Shown: piece after piece, positions 14,316 to 22,660 of the stretch
Layout: every line of letters starts with the position of its first letter
Position numbering within the stretch: the first letter of the stretch is position 1
Translations under genes and position numbers: made by a program
Source of the DNA: Desulfobacterales bacterium
GTDB taxonomy: Bacteria > Desulfobacterota > Desulfobacteria > Desulfobacterales > SURF-7
Assembly: GCA_028277765.1 (NCBI GenBank)
Contig: JANQFQ010000087.1
Location: forward strand, 1-33,558
Direction of reading: 5' to 3'
Length of the DNA stretch: 33,558 nt
The notes under the pieces: model-generated
Databases searched by the model: none
What the model saw: the letters and a program-made list of their open reading frames with translations, nothing else
Told to the model about the DNA's origin: nothing

Positions 14316-15155
14316 TCATAAAATCTGTATGATATGTTTCGATATTCTGATAAACTTTTTATCGAGAAGGGGATCATGGTGGGTTAGAAGGATTACATCT
14401 GGATCCTTTGCCAGGATCTGCAGTTCCGTGAGTATCTTCAAGTTATTTGTCTTATTATATACTGTTCCGGATAAACGGGCGTTTGTACATCCTTCAGGAA
14501 GGTAACATTCATCACCTGTGAATATATAATTTTTATTCCCATTTTTTAAAAAAACAATCTGTGTGCCGGGTGTGTGCCCTCCTGTTTTTTCGATATATAC
14601 ATTTTTGTCTAAAGACAGCGCACCGTCTGTGAGCTGTAATTTTTTATTTGTTTCAACAAAACGATAAGCGTTTTTTAAGAGTGCATTCTTTTTCACGTGT
14701 TTTAAATAATTCAATTCATCCTTCTGGATATAAATCCTGGCGTTTTTAAATAGGGTAACAGCGCCTATATGATCAAAATGGCTGTGGGTGATAATAACGT
14801 CCGTTATCATCTCAGGTGTGATTTTAATTTTTGCCAGAAGGGCTGCTGGATCCTGAAAGGCGGTAATCTGGTAAGCGCGGATTAAAGCATGATCATTAAA
14901 ACCAGTATCAATGAGAATAAGCTGTTTGCCATTTTTTACCAGATAAAACAGCCATGAAAAGTCAACCCGGTCGTTTGAGTTATCATTATAGTAAATATGT
15001 TTTTTGCTGAAGAGACTTTTACCGTATTCAAACGCAAAAATTTGAATTCCAGCCTCTGTTTTTTTATTGTTTGTGTCGCAAGACATAAAATAAACTGGAG
15101 CGAGAAAGCAGACGAGAAACATAAATAATATGAGGATGATAATGTTTTTTTTCAT
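14316..15155 (-). CDS. Exported metallo-beta-lactamase-fold hydrolase
   Basis: This 279-aa protein has the MBL zinc motif HSHFDHIG, plus 'LIDTGFN' before it, 'TGGHTPGTQIV' (third His), 'IFTGDECY' (bridging Asp) and a late 'LLTHHDP' (last His), so the dinuclear site is complete. The N terminus is a signal (KKNIIILILFMFLVCFLAPVYFMSC); the Cys could be a lipobox, so it may be a lipoprotein or periplasmic. The layout (HxHxDH, then H, D, H) resembles lactonase-type members, but no substrate can be assigned. The ATG at 15155 has GGAGG 9 nt upstream and is preferred to the TTG two codons earlier. It follows the radical SAM gene by 15 nt and may end the dcw transcript. Confidence 0.85.
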   Translation of the reverse strand: MKKNIIILILFMFLVCFLAPVYFMSCDTNNKKTEAGIQIFAFEYGKSLFSKKHIYYNDNSNDRVDFSWLFYLVKNGKQLILIDTGFNDHALIRAYQITAFQDPAALLAKIKITPEMITDVIITHSHFDHIGAVTLFKNARIYIQKDELNYLKHVKKNALLKNAYRFVETNKKLQLTDGALSLDKNVYIEKTGGHTPGTQIVFLKNGNKNYIFTGDECYLPEGCTNARLSGTVYNKTNNLKILTELQILAKDPDVILLTHHDPLLDKKFIRISKHIIQIL

Positions 15156-15170
15156 AATCAAGTTCCTCCG

Positions 15171-16889
15171 TTAATTATCGCAAGCGCCGCATTGGCCACA
15201 TGAATTCACGAGGCAGGGGGCGGATGGTTTCCCCTTTTTTGCTTTTTTATATTCCTTTATCAAGAATGATTTATTTATGCCGTTGTCGATAAAATCCCAA
15301 GGGAGGTGTTCATCAAACTTACGTTCCCGAAGAGCAAAGAAATCTGTGTCAACAGGGGCGTTTTTCAGGGTTTTTGTCCAGTTGCCCATGTTATCGGCTG
15401 CAAGAGATAAAACCTCGCTGATTCTGCGGTCTCCGCGTGAAATAAGGGCCTGAATATAGGCAGAACGGGGATTGCCGCCATGAACGCGCAGGTTCGGCAC
15501 TTTTTTTAATCCTTTTCTAATATGATTGATTTTCTTTTTAATGGTACGTGGATGATTCATGAGAACCCATTGAAACGGGGTAAACGGCTTTGGGACAAAC
15601 GGGTTTACATTAACGGTGATACCTCCGATTCTTTTTTTAGCACGGCTTGCCTTGAGAAAGATTTTTTTAATTTTTTTGCACAACATGACGATAGCTTCAA
15701 CATCATCCAAGGATTCTTCGGGCAGGCCTATCATGAAGTAGAGTTTTAGGTTAGGTATCCCTCCTGCGACAAGGGTTTCCACAGCATTCAGTATATGATC
15801 TTCCGTGATACCTTTGTTAATGATGTTACGCATCCGTTCAGAACCTGCATCAGGGGCGATGGTTGCTGTTTTGGTTCCGCTTTTCCTGAGCGCCGAAATA
15901 AAACCTGGTGACAGGGAATCAGCGCGCAATGAACTGAATGATACCCTCATATCCTTTTGAATGGCCAGTTCGCATAAATTTTCAATATACGGAAGATCAG
16001 AGATGGTTGCCCCAATTAATCCCGCCCTCTCTGTCATTTCAGCACCTTTACCGAGACATTCTTCCAATAGAGGAGGGGAGACATGCCTCTGGGGCCTGTA
16101 TACATATCCTGCGCTGCAGAAACGGCATCCATGGGTGCATCCTCTGCTGGTTTCAATCAGGAAGGTGTCTGGAAACGCGGTTTCACTGCTTAAGACCGTG
16201 GTGTGCGCCGGATTCCCTAACGGCCCTTTAGCTTTTAGGCACTTAATTTTTTTGGGCATACGGTTTGCCGGTTTAAAAGATTTGATCCGGCCGTCATTAT
16301 TATAGGAAGGAGAATAGAAGGAAGGAACGTATATGCCAGGAAGATTGCCGGCGATTTTTTTTAAAAAAGCTGTCTTTTCATCAGACGGTTGAAAAAGCTT
16401 TATGAATTTCGGCAGGATTTCTTCTGCCTCACCCAAAATGAAACAATCAATAAATGGTGCCGCGGGTTCAGGGTTTAAAAAACAGGCAACTCCCCCTGCA
16501 ATCAGAACGGGGTGGGGAGCCTTTCTTTCAACAGCATGCAGGGGGAGACCTGTCTTTTGAATAATTTTAACAATATTTAGGTAATCATTCTCAAATGAAA
16601 CGGAAAAAGCGATCATGTCGAACTCGGTGATATTCCTGCCGGATTCAATTGTCTGTATCCGGCTCTGAACAGAATCTCTTCTGCTGGGCCAAAAGGCTCT
16701 TTCGCATAGTACATGTTCGAAACTATTCAGCAGTCGGTATACTGTCTGAAAACCGAGGCTGGACATCCCTGCACGGTAAGTGTTGGGATAAACAAGAGCC
16801 ACCTTGATACGTTTTTTCCAGCTTTTCCGTATTACTCCTTTTTCATGTCTAAAAAAATGGTTATTATGTTTTCCGGTTTTCCGGACCAT
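15171..16889 (-). CDS. Radical SAM protein with B12-binding-like N terminus, downstream of ftsZ
   Basis: This 572-aa protein has an N-terminal Rossmann/B12-binding-like region (about 27-165: 'VALVYPNTYRAGMSSLGFQTVYRLLN', 'LIAGGVACFLNPEPAAPFIDCFILGEAEE'). The radical SAM core follows, with CX3CX2C at Cys251, Cys255 and Cys258 (SRGCTHGCRFCSAG). Further motifs, 'LKLYFMIGLPEES' and 'VNPFVPKPFTPFQW', match the large uncharacterised family of radical SAM proteins related to the fused TIGR03960 group. A Cys-rich tail (SCGQCGACDN) may hold another cluster. The substrate is unknown. The ATG has GGAG 6 nt upstream and follows ftsZ by 23 nt, so it is probably co-transcribed with the cell-division genes; whether it acts in division is open. 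Confidence 0.85.
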   Translation of the reverse strand: MVRKTGKHNNHFFRHEKGVIRKSWKKRIKVALVYPNTYRAGMSSLGFQTVYRLLNSFEHVLCERAFWPSRRDSVQSRIQTIESGRNITEFDMIAFSVSFENDYLNIVKIIQKTGLPLHAVERKAPHPVLIAGGVACFLNPEPAAPFIDCFILGEAEEILPKFIKLFQPSDEKTAFLKKIAGNLPGIYVPSFYSPSYNNDGRIKSFKPANRMPKKIKCLKAKGPLGNPAHTTVLSSETAFPDTFLIETSRGCTHGCRFCSAGYVYRPQRHVSPPLLEECLGKGAEMTERAGLIGATISDLPYIENLCELAIQKDMRVSFSSLRADSLSPGFISALRKSGTKTATIAPDAGSERMRNIINKGITEDHILNAVETLVAGGIPNLKLYFMIGLPEESLDDVEAIVMLCKKIKKIFLKASRAKKRIGGITVNVNPFVPKPFTPFQWVLMNHPRTIKKKINHIRKGLKKVPNLRVHGGNPRSAYIQALISRGDRRISEVLSLAADNMGNWTKTLKNAPVDTDFFALRERKFDEHLPWDFIDNGINKSFLIKEYKKAKKGKPSAPCLVNSCGQCGACDN

Positions 16890-16912
16890 TTTACTCCAGA
16901 TAAACGGAAAGA

Positions 16913-18106
16913 CTAATCCGCTTTTCTCCTCAAAAATGTTGGAACATCAAGTTCATCGTCACCCATAATAAGTCCTTTATAGCCGCGGTAAGTCGCGCCG
17001 GTATCTTCGCCAACAGCTTCCTTATACCGCTGGTAAGCCGGTTCATCCAGAACTTCAGGACGTTTTTCAATGTCAGCCAGTGTAACGTCCCTTATCTGTC
17101 CTCGACCTTCGGCCGCCATGTAAGGCTGGGCCTCTGATAATGAAACGGTTTTCGAACCGATACCCGTGGCGATCACAGTTACACGCATTTCATCGCCAAG
17201 GCTGTTATCAAATGATTGTCCCCATATAATTTCAGCGTCATCTCCCACTTCTTCGTAGATACGGTCAGCGGCTTCGGTGGTCTCTTCTATGGTCAGGTCC
17301 TCACTTGACGTGATATTCATCAGTACTCCCCTGGCGCCCGAGATACTAATTTCTTCAAGCAGGGGATGTGATATGGCTTTTTCAGTTGCTTCGGCCGCAC
17401 GGTTTTCGCCGCTGGCGATCCCAATACCCATAATGGCCATGCCGGCTTTTGACATAATTGTTTTAACATCATTGAAATCGAGGTTTACAAGACCAGGCAC
17501 CATAATAAGGTCAGTAATCCCCTTTACTGAGTGATTGAGGATTTCGTCGGCCTTTACGTACATGTCGATCATTCTGGCGTTTTTGGGAGCTATTCCCCTG
17601 AGCCGGTCATTCGGAATAGTGATGACCGTGTCAGCACACGCCTGCAGCAGCTCGATACCTTCCTGGGCCTGTTTTGATTTTTTCTTCCCTTCAAAAGAGA
17701 AAGGTTTTGTGACAACCGCTACAGTAAGAATCCCCAGTTCCTTGCAGATTTCAGCCACTACCGGTGCTGCCCCGGTCCCTGTGCCTCCGCCAAAACCGGC
17801 GGTGATAAAGACCATGTGGCTGCCGGCCAGTGCGTCGCGTATTCTCTCCGTGTCTTCAACAGCGGCATCACGGCCAACTTCCGGATTTGCGCCAGCGCCG
17901 AGCCCTTCAGTTATCCTCTCGCCGATCTGCAGCTTGACCTCAGCCAATGAGCCATCAAGAGCCTGGGCGTCTGTATTTGCCGCAATAAACGTTACTCCCT
18001 GGAGCTTTGAATGGATCATGTTGTTAATCGCGTTTCCGCCAGCACCACCGATCCCGATCACTCTGATTTTCGCAGTGTTTTCTGTTTCTACAAACGTAAA
18101 ATTCAT
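16913..18106 (-). CDS. ftsZ: Cell division GTPase FtsZ
   Basis: This 397-aa protein forms the Z ring at midcell. The tubulin signature GGGTGTG (106-112) is present, as are the nucleotide-binding N-terminal 'VIGIGGAGGNAINNMI' (16-31), the T7 loop region 'NLDFNDVKTIMS' and the C-terminal GTPase fold. The C-terminal peptide 'DDELDVPTFLRRKAD' is the conserved tail that binds FtsA. GGAGGTGG directly before the ATG is a strong ribosome-binding site, unlike the weaker sites of its neighbours; this fits the need for many copies. It lies 108 nt after ftsA, with no convincing separate promoter in between. It ends the classic division block. Confidence 0.98.
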   Translation of the reverse strand: MNFTFVETENTAKIRVIGIGGAGGNAINNMIHSKLQGVTFIAANTDAQALDGSLAEVKLQIGERITEGLGAGANPEVGRDAAVEDTERIRDALAGSHMVFITAGFGGGTGTGAAPVVAEICKELGILTVAVVTKPFSFEGKKKSKQAQEGIELLQACADTVITIPNDRLRGIAPKNARMIDMYVKADEILNHSVKGITDLIMVPGLVNLDFNDVKTIMSKAGMAIMGIGIASGENRAAEATEKAISHPLLEEISISGARGVLMNITSSEDLTIEETTEAADRIYEEVGDDAEIIWGQSFDNSLGDEMRVTVIATGIGSKTVSLSEAQPYMAAEGRGQIRDVTLADIEKRPEVLDEPAYQRYKEAVGEDTGATYRGYKGLIMGDDELDVPTFLRRKAD

Positions 18107-18214
18107 TTCCCCACCTCCATTAGTTAATTAATACAAGTTCAGCTTGCTCCAAATATATATTAAGGATCCGTCTTAAAGCTTGATTGCTTTCGCAACTGTC
18201 CGGAACCATGGTTG

Positions 18215-19438
18215 TCAAATAACGTCTTTGAACCATTTTTTCATCCTGCTGAAAATTTTATTAAAAATGTTTGAATCCCGTATCCTGAATTTTTTTTCTG
18301 ATTGGTTTTTCGCGCCGAACTGAACAAGTCCGACCCCTGTTGCATACATAGGGTTGTTGACCACATCCACCAGTCCAGTGATTCCCATGGGATTTCCCTG
18401 TCGCACGGGGAGATTTAGAATTGATTCCGAAATTTCAATGACCCCGTCCAAAAGGGCGGTGCCGCCGGTCACAACTACTCCTGATGTGATGTTGTTTTCC
18501 ATTCCTGCACGGTAAATTTCTCTTTTTATCAGTGTAAACAGCTCTTCCATGCGCGGTTCCAGTATTTCTCCCAGGATCTGCCTCTGTATTTTTCTCGGTT
18601 TATGTCCTCCCATGCCAGCCACTTCTACTGTTTCATCAATCTGAATGTTTTTTGAAACACATGATCCGTATTTTGTCTTAATTTTTTCAGCTTCAGTGTA
18701 CGGGGCGCGGAGACCGACGGCGATATCGTTAGTAAGGTTATTGCCGCCCAGGGCCAACACAAAAGTGTGCATGATATTGTTATCCGTGAATATTGCGAGA
18801 TCGCTGGTGCCGCCGCCAAGGTCAATGAGCGCAGTGCCGAGTTCCTTTTCTTCCACGGTGAGGACTGATTCAGCGGACGCGAGAGATTCAAGTACAATGT
18901 CACATACGTCAAGCCCGGCCCGGTTCGCACACTTCACGATATTATGAGCAGAGGCAACGGCGCCTGTAACAATGTGGATTTTTGCTTCCAGTCTTACACC
19001 TGACATGCCGATAGGATTCTGTATGCCTGGTTCATCATCAACGATGAATTCCTGCGGAAGTACGTGGATCACCTCACGATCCATGGGTATTGCCACGGCT
19101 CTCGCGGCATCAATCACACGATCAACATCATTCTGAGTGACCTCGGCTCCTTTCACGGCCACGATTCCGCGACTGTTAAAGCCGGTTATGTGTCCCCCGG
19201 CTATCCCCGCGTATACAGATGATATTTCGCATCCTGCCATCAGTTCTGCTTCTTCAACAGCTTTTTTAATCGAATCAACTGTTGATTCGATATTGACAAC
19301 TACACCTTTCCGGAGGCCGATGGATGGATGTGTACCTATTCCAATGATGTTGATCCCCTCATTGGAAACTTCTCCGACCACTGCACATATCTTTGTCGTT
19401 CCTATATCGAGGCCAACGATAAGCTCATGTTCTTGCAT
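18215..19438 (-). CDS. ftsA: Cell division protein FtsA (actin-like membrane tether)
   Basis: This 407-aa actin-fold ATPase anchors FtsZ to the inner membrane. Actin motifs are visible: phosphate 1 'IVGLDIGTTKICAVVGEV' and phosphate 2 'ALIDLGGGTSDLAIF', with the 1C domain 'GGHITGFNSRGIVAV' between them, and adenosine 'SGVVVTGGTALLDGV'. The C-terminal amphipathic helix 'NIFNKIFSRMKKWFKDVI' is the membrane-targeting sequence. The start is at the second of two adjacent ATGs (19438), because AGGAGG lies 6 nt upstream of it; longer starts (to 19489) only extend into ftsQ. The gene still overlaps the 3' end of ftsQ by 14 nt. Confidence 0.96.
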   Translation of the reverse strand: MQEHELIVGLDIGTTKICAVVGEVSNEGINIIGIGTHPSIGLRKGVVVNIESTVDSIKKAVEEAELMAGCEISSVYAGIAGGHITGFNSRGIVAVKGAEVTQNDVDRVIDAARAVAIPMDREVIHVLPQEFIVDDEPGIQNPIGMSGVRLEAKIHIVTGAVASAHNIVKCANRAGLDVCDIVLESLASAESVLTVEEKELGTALIDLGGGTSDLAIFTDNNIMHTFVLALGGNNLTNDIAVGLRAPYTEAEKIKTKYGSCVSKNIQIDETVEVAGMGGHKPRKIQRQILGEILEPRMEELFTLIKREIYRAGMENNITSGVVVTGGTALLDGVIEISESILNLPVRQGNPMGITGLVDVVNNPMYATGVGLVQFGAKNQSEKKFRIRDSNIFNKIFSRMKKWFKDVI

Positions 19439-20288
19439 CATGCACCTCCTTTTTATTGACTGCTGTTTCTGTAATTGCGGGTCTGACAACGATACGGCTT
19501 GAATTTTTCAAGTCTATTAACTCCACTCCGGGAAAAACGTTGTTGCTTTTCAGATAGAAGAGAATATTATTAAGGCAGCTGTACTTATTTATATAATCGT
19601 TATACCCAAGTCTGATCGCTTTGACTTGAGCTTCTGAAAAGAGAGTCAACCCGATTTCTCTATCCACATGGATCCTTTTGACGGTAAAACCCCGCAATGC
19701 TTTTTTTGGATTTCTTTCCAGTTCTAGAAGGTCCATTACCGCTGAAAACGGTATGCTCCGGGGTTCATCAGGGATATTAAGGTCAGAATAATCGAGTCCG
19801 GTGATCACCGGCAGACCATCTGTATCTGCAGGCACGCTTTCTTTAAAAATTTCTCCCCTAGTATTGATTAAAAATTTTCTGCCTGTATCGAGCACCGCAA
19901 GCGGTGTGTGTTCGCTGATGTTCACAATAAGCTTAGAAGGGAGTTCCCTCCGAATGTTCGCTTCATCAATCCATGGATGTGAAATCAGATTTAAACGAGC
20001 AGTGGAAAGGTTTATTGAAAGAATATTTTTTTCTTCCGATATTTCCGCAAGGTCGGCGACCTGCTCTTGTGTAAGCCTGCTCGTTCCAGTAATGTGGACT
20101 GAACGTATCCTAAAATAATCGCATTGGGTGATCAGGTCATATACGAGGATGAATATGATCCCCATCAATCCCAGGGCGAAAATAACGGCCATGGATTTTA
20201 CCCATAACAGAAAAAGCTTTTTCCCGTTGGCAACTTTCCCTGCGGAATTTTTTTTGTAGGCGTTTTTTCTTATCCGTTTCCTAGCCAA
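19425..20288 (-). CDS. ftsQ: Cell division protein FtsQ (DivIB)
   Basis: This 287-aa bitopic protein has a short basic N terminus rich in Arg and Lys, a single membrane helix at about 32-52, then a POTRA domain ('FRIRSVHITGTSRLTQEQVADLAEI', about 74-99). A beta domain follows ('PWIDEANIRRELPSKLIVNISEHTPLAVL' and 'GLPVITGLDYSDLNIP'). It links FtsA/Z to the septal peptidoglycan enzymes through FtsB and FtsL. It overlaps murB by 8 nt and ftsA by 14 nt, so all three are translationally coupled. No ddl gene lies between murB and ftsQ. Confidence 0.93.
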   Translation of the reverse strand: MARKRIRKNAYKKNSAGKVANGKKLFLLWVKSMAVIFALGLMGIIFILVYDLITQCDYFRIRSVHITGTSRLTQEQVADLAEISEEKNILSINLSTARLNLISHPWIDEANIRRELPSKLIVNISEHTPLAVLDTGRKFLINTRGEIFKESVPADTDGLPVITGLDYSDLNIPDEPRSIPFSAVMDLLELERNPKKALRGFTVKRIHVDREIGLTLFSEAQVKAIRLGYNDYINKYSCLNNILFYLKSNNVFPGVELIDLKNSSRIVVRPAITETAVNKKEVHDART

Positions 20289-21228
20289 TGATTTTTACCT
20301 CTGGTTCAAGTTCGACATTGAACTTTTTAAAAACTTTTTCCCGAGCGATTTCCATCAATTTAAGAACGTCAGAAGCTGCCGCTCGGTTTTTATTTACAAT
20401 AAAATTTGCGTGTTTGTTGGAAATCATCGCGTCTCCCACACGCTCACCCTTGAGCCCGGCCAAGTCAATCAGTTCGCCCGCTGTTTTGCCGTCCGGGGGA
20501 TTTTTAAAAAAACAGCCGGCGCTTGGTGCAGAAAGTGGCTGTCTTGATTTGCGATTATCAAGAATTTCCCGGGCTTCTTTTTTCAGCATGTCCGGGTCTT
20601 CCGGAAAAAGGCGGAATGAACCGCTTGTAATGATCGGGCTGTCCGGCAGTATGCTGTCCGTCGATATATTCATATAGAGCTGGCGGTATGAAAAATTCAT
20701 TTTATTTCTTTCAATTTTTTTTGTATGACCGTCCGGCGTTAAGATATCCACAGATATAAGGTTTTTTTCGACTGATCCGAAAGATGTTCCGGCATTCATC
20801 ATGATCCCTCCGCCCACTGTCCCGGGTATACCGAGAGCCCAATTCATTCCCTTTAGGTTGTGATCCATGGCAAACCTGCATAAAGAGCTGGTTTTTGCAC
20901 CGGCCATTGCCGTAGCAACGGAAAAATCAGATTTTTTATCTTCAACAGAGATTTTCTTCATTCCTTTTGTCATGGTTATGATAATCCCGCGTATTCCGCT
21001 GTCATGCACCAGGAGATTTGTGCCATCACCGATGATAAAGCAGGGGAGACGGTTTTCCCGCGCCCAGCAAATAAGTTCATAAATCTCCTGAAGGTCCCTG
21101 GGGGTTGCAAACACATCTGCTGGACCGCCAATCCTGAAAGATGTGTGTTTCCGCATCGGTTCATCATACCTGATCAGGCCTTTAAAGCGGCTTTCGAGCC
21201 GTTTTCTTGAGTTTCGGCCAAGGGTCAT
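20281..21228 (-). CDS. murB: UDP-N-acetylenolpyruvoylglucosamine reductase MurB
   Basis: MurB reduces UDP-GlcNAc-enolpyruvate to UDP-MurNAc with FAD and NADPH. The FAD-binding parts are clear: 'TSFRIGGPADVF', 'IGDGTNLLV' and 'GIPGTVGGGIMMNAG'. 'FSYRQ' follows, then 'SAGCFFKNP' near the C terminus. At the place of the catalytic proton-donor serine (GSFFKNP in E. coli) this protein has Cys (residue 239 from this start), a variant seen in other MurBs. Length is 315 aa from the ATG at 21228, which has AGGT 8 nt upstream; a TTG at 21255 would add 9 residues. It follows murC by a short gap and overlaps ftsQ by 8 nt. Confidence 0.95.
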   Translation of the reverse strand: MTLGRNSRKRLESRFKGLIRYDEPMRKHTSFRIGGPADVFATPRDLQEIYELICWARENRLPCFIIGDGTNLLVHDSGIRGIIITMTKGMKKISVEDKKSDFSVATAMAGAKTSSLCRFAMDHNLKGMNWALGIPGTVGGGIMMNAGTSFGSVEKNLISVDILTPDGHTKKIERNKMNFSYRQLYMNISTDSILPDSPIITSGSFRLFPEDPDMLKKEAREILDNRKSRQPLSAPSAGCFFKNPPDGKTAGELIDLAGLKGERVGDAMISNKHANFIVNKNRAAASDVLKLMEIAREKVFKKFNVELEPEVKIIG

Positions 21229-21286
21229 CGTCTGCGACCTGACATCCAAGACCAATTAAGAAAACTAAAAACATATATTAAGCGTT

Positions 21287-22654
21287 TCATAACCTTGCCA
21301 GTATATCTTCACCAATTCTCCAAACATTTCCCGCGCCAAGCGTAAGGAGGATGTCACCTTTTTCCAAAACCTCCAGCAGATGCGTGACAGCGATTTCATT
21401 TTTTTTAAAAAAAACGACATCTTTGTGGCCATGTTCCATAATGCTCTTGTAAAGCCGGTCGCCATCAATATCCTCAATTTTTTCCTCTCCAGCGGCGTAA
21501 ATCGGAAGAATAACGAGTATATCCGAATCATAGAATGCCCGTGTGAAATCATCGAACAGGGCCTTTGTCCGCGTGTATCGGTGAGGCTGAAAAACTGCTA
21601 TTATACGTTTATCAGGCCAGCTTTCCCTGATCGCTGAAAGGGATGTTTTAATTTCTGTGGGATGATGCCCATAATCATCGATAACCGTTATTCCTTTCTT
21701 TTTTCCCTTGATTTCCAGTCTGCGCTGTACACCTTCCAGTGTTTCAAGGGCTGTTTTGATGACCGTAAAAGGGATGCCGAGCTCAATTCCCACGGCAATG
21801 CTGGCCAGTGAATTTTTCACATTATGAATGCCCGGCAGATTTAGATTGATTGTTCCAAGTTTGTTTCCCTTGTGCAACACGGTAAAGCTACTACTGGGGC
21901 CGCTGAATTTAATCGATTTGGCCTGGAGATCGGCCTGGGGGCTCATTCCATAAGTGGTGTATCTCTTTTTTATAGAAGGGATCAGTTCCTGTAATGATTC
22001 ATTATCTAGGCATAGGATAGCCAAGCCGTAAAACGGTATCCGGTCGATAAAGTCTTTAAAAACTTTTTTAATCGCATCCAGGTCTTCGTAAAAATCGAGG
22101 TGCTCATTATCAATATTGGTCACCACAGCCAGAGTCGGGGAATATTTTAAAAACGACCCATCACTTTCATCTGCTTCAGCAATGATATAATCCCCTTTTC
22201 CTAAAACAGCGTTTGTCCCTATACCCTTTAGCTTCCCTCCAATGACCACGGTCGGATCAAGGCCGCCCTTATTTAGTACCGAGGCGATTATCGACGTGGT
22301 GGATGTTTTTCCGTGGGCGCCTGCAACCGCTATACTGTACTTAAGGCGCATGAGTTCAGCGAGCATTTCCGCTCTGGGAATGACCGGTATTGAAGACTTT
22401 ATAGCGGCAGATACTTCAGGATTGTCACTACTTATCGCGGATGATGTAACTACCACGTCAGCGGACTTGATCTGTTTTTCCGAATGCCCTTCATATATTT
22501 TGATCCCAAGGGACCGGAGATGACGTGTAATATCAGATGACTTAATGTCCGATCCCGACACCTTGTAGCCGAGATTGATTAGGAGTTCAGCGATTCCGCT
22601 CATACCGATCCCGCCGATCCCAACAAAATGTATATGGTATTTTTTTCTATACAT
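21287..22654 (-). CDS. murC: UDP-N-acetylmuramate-L-alanine ligase MurC
   Basis: This 455-aa protein adds L-alanine to UDP-MurNAc, the first peptide step of lipid II synthesis. The N-terminal Rossmann domain begins 'HFVGIGGIGMSGIAELL' (9-25), the ATP P-loop is GAHGKTSTT (112-120), and the middle domain shows 'AEADESDGSFLKYSP' and 'VVTNIDNEHLDFY'. The C-terminal domain has 'VIDDYGHHPTEI' and 'IAVFQPHRYTRT'. All match MurC rather than MurD, E or F. It follows murG by 6 nt and precedes murB. Confidence 0.97.
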   Translation of the reverse strand: MYRKKYHIHFVGIGGIGMSGIAELLINLGYKVSGSDIKSSDITRHLRSLGIKIYEGHSEKQIKSADVVVTSSAISSDNPEVSAAIKSSIPVIPRAEMLAELMRLKYSIAVAGAHGKTSTTSIIASVLNKGGLDPTVVIGGKLKGIGTNAVLGKGDYIIAEADESDGSFLKYSPTLAVVTNIDNEHLDFYEDLDAIKKVFKDFIDRIPFYGLAILCLDNESLQELIPSIKKRYTTYGMSPQADLQAKSIKFSGPSSSFTVLHKGNKLGTINLNLPGIHNVKNSLASIAVGIELGIPFTVIKTALETLEGVQRRLEIKGKKKGITVIDDYGHHPTEIKTSLSAIRESWPDKRIIAVFQPHRYTRTKALFDDFTRAFYDSDILVILPIYAAGEEKIEDIDGDRLYKSIMEHGHKDVVFFKKNEIAVTHLLEVLEKGDILLTLGAGNVWRIGEDILARL

Positions 22655-22660
22655 TACTAG

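Noticed and set aside
14035..14319. 94-codon minus-strand frame taken as an intact gene
   Set aside because: Its C-terminal part is out of frame with a much more protein-like continuation; it is better explained as the 5' part of a frameshifted GT-C pseudogene starting at 14172.
14316..15155. Naming the MBL protein an acyl-homoserine-lactone lactonase
   Set aside because: The zinc motif is shared by many MBL hydrolases, and the export signal does not fit a typical cytosolic lactonase.
17535..18131. 198-codon open frame on the plus strand opposite ftsZ
   Set aside because: It is the antisense shadow of ftsZ: low-complexity Pro/Ser/Ala composition, no family likeness, no ribosome-binding site.
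18107..18214. TTGACA near 18210 as a dedicated ftsZ promoter
   Set aside because: No acceptable -10 hexamer is found at 16-18 nt spacing.
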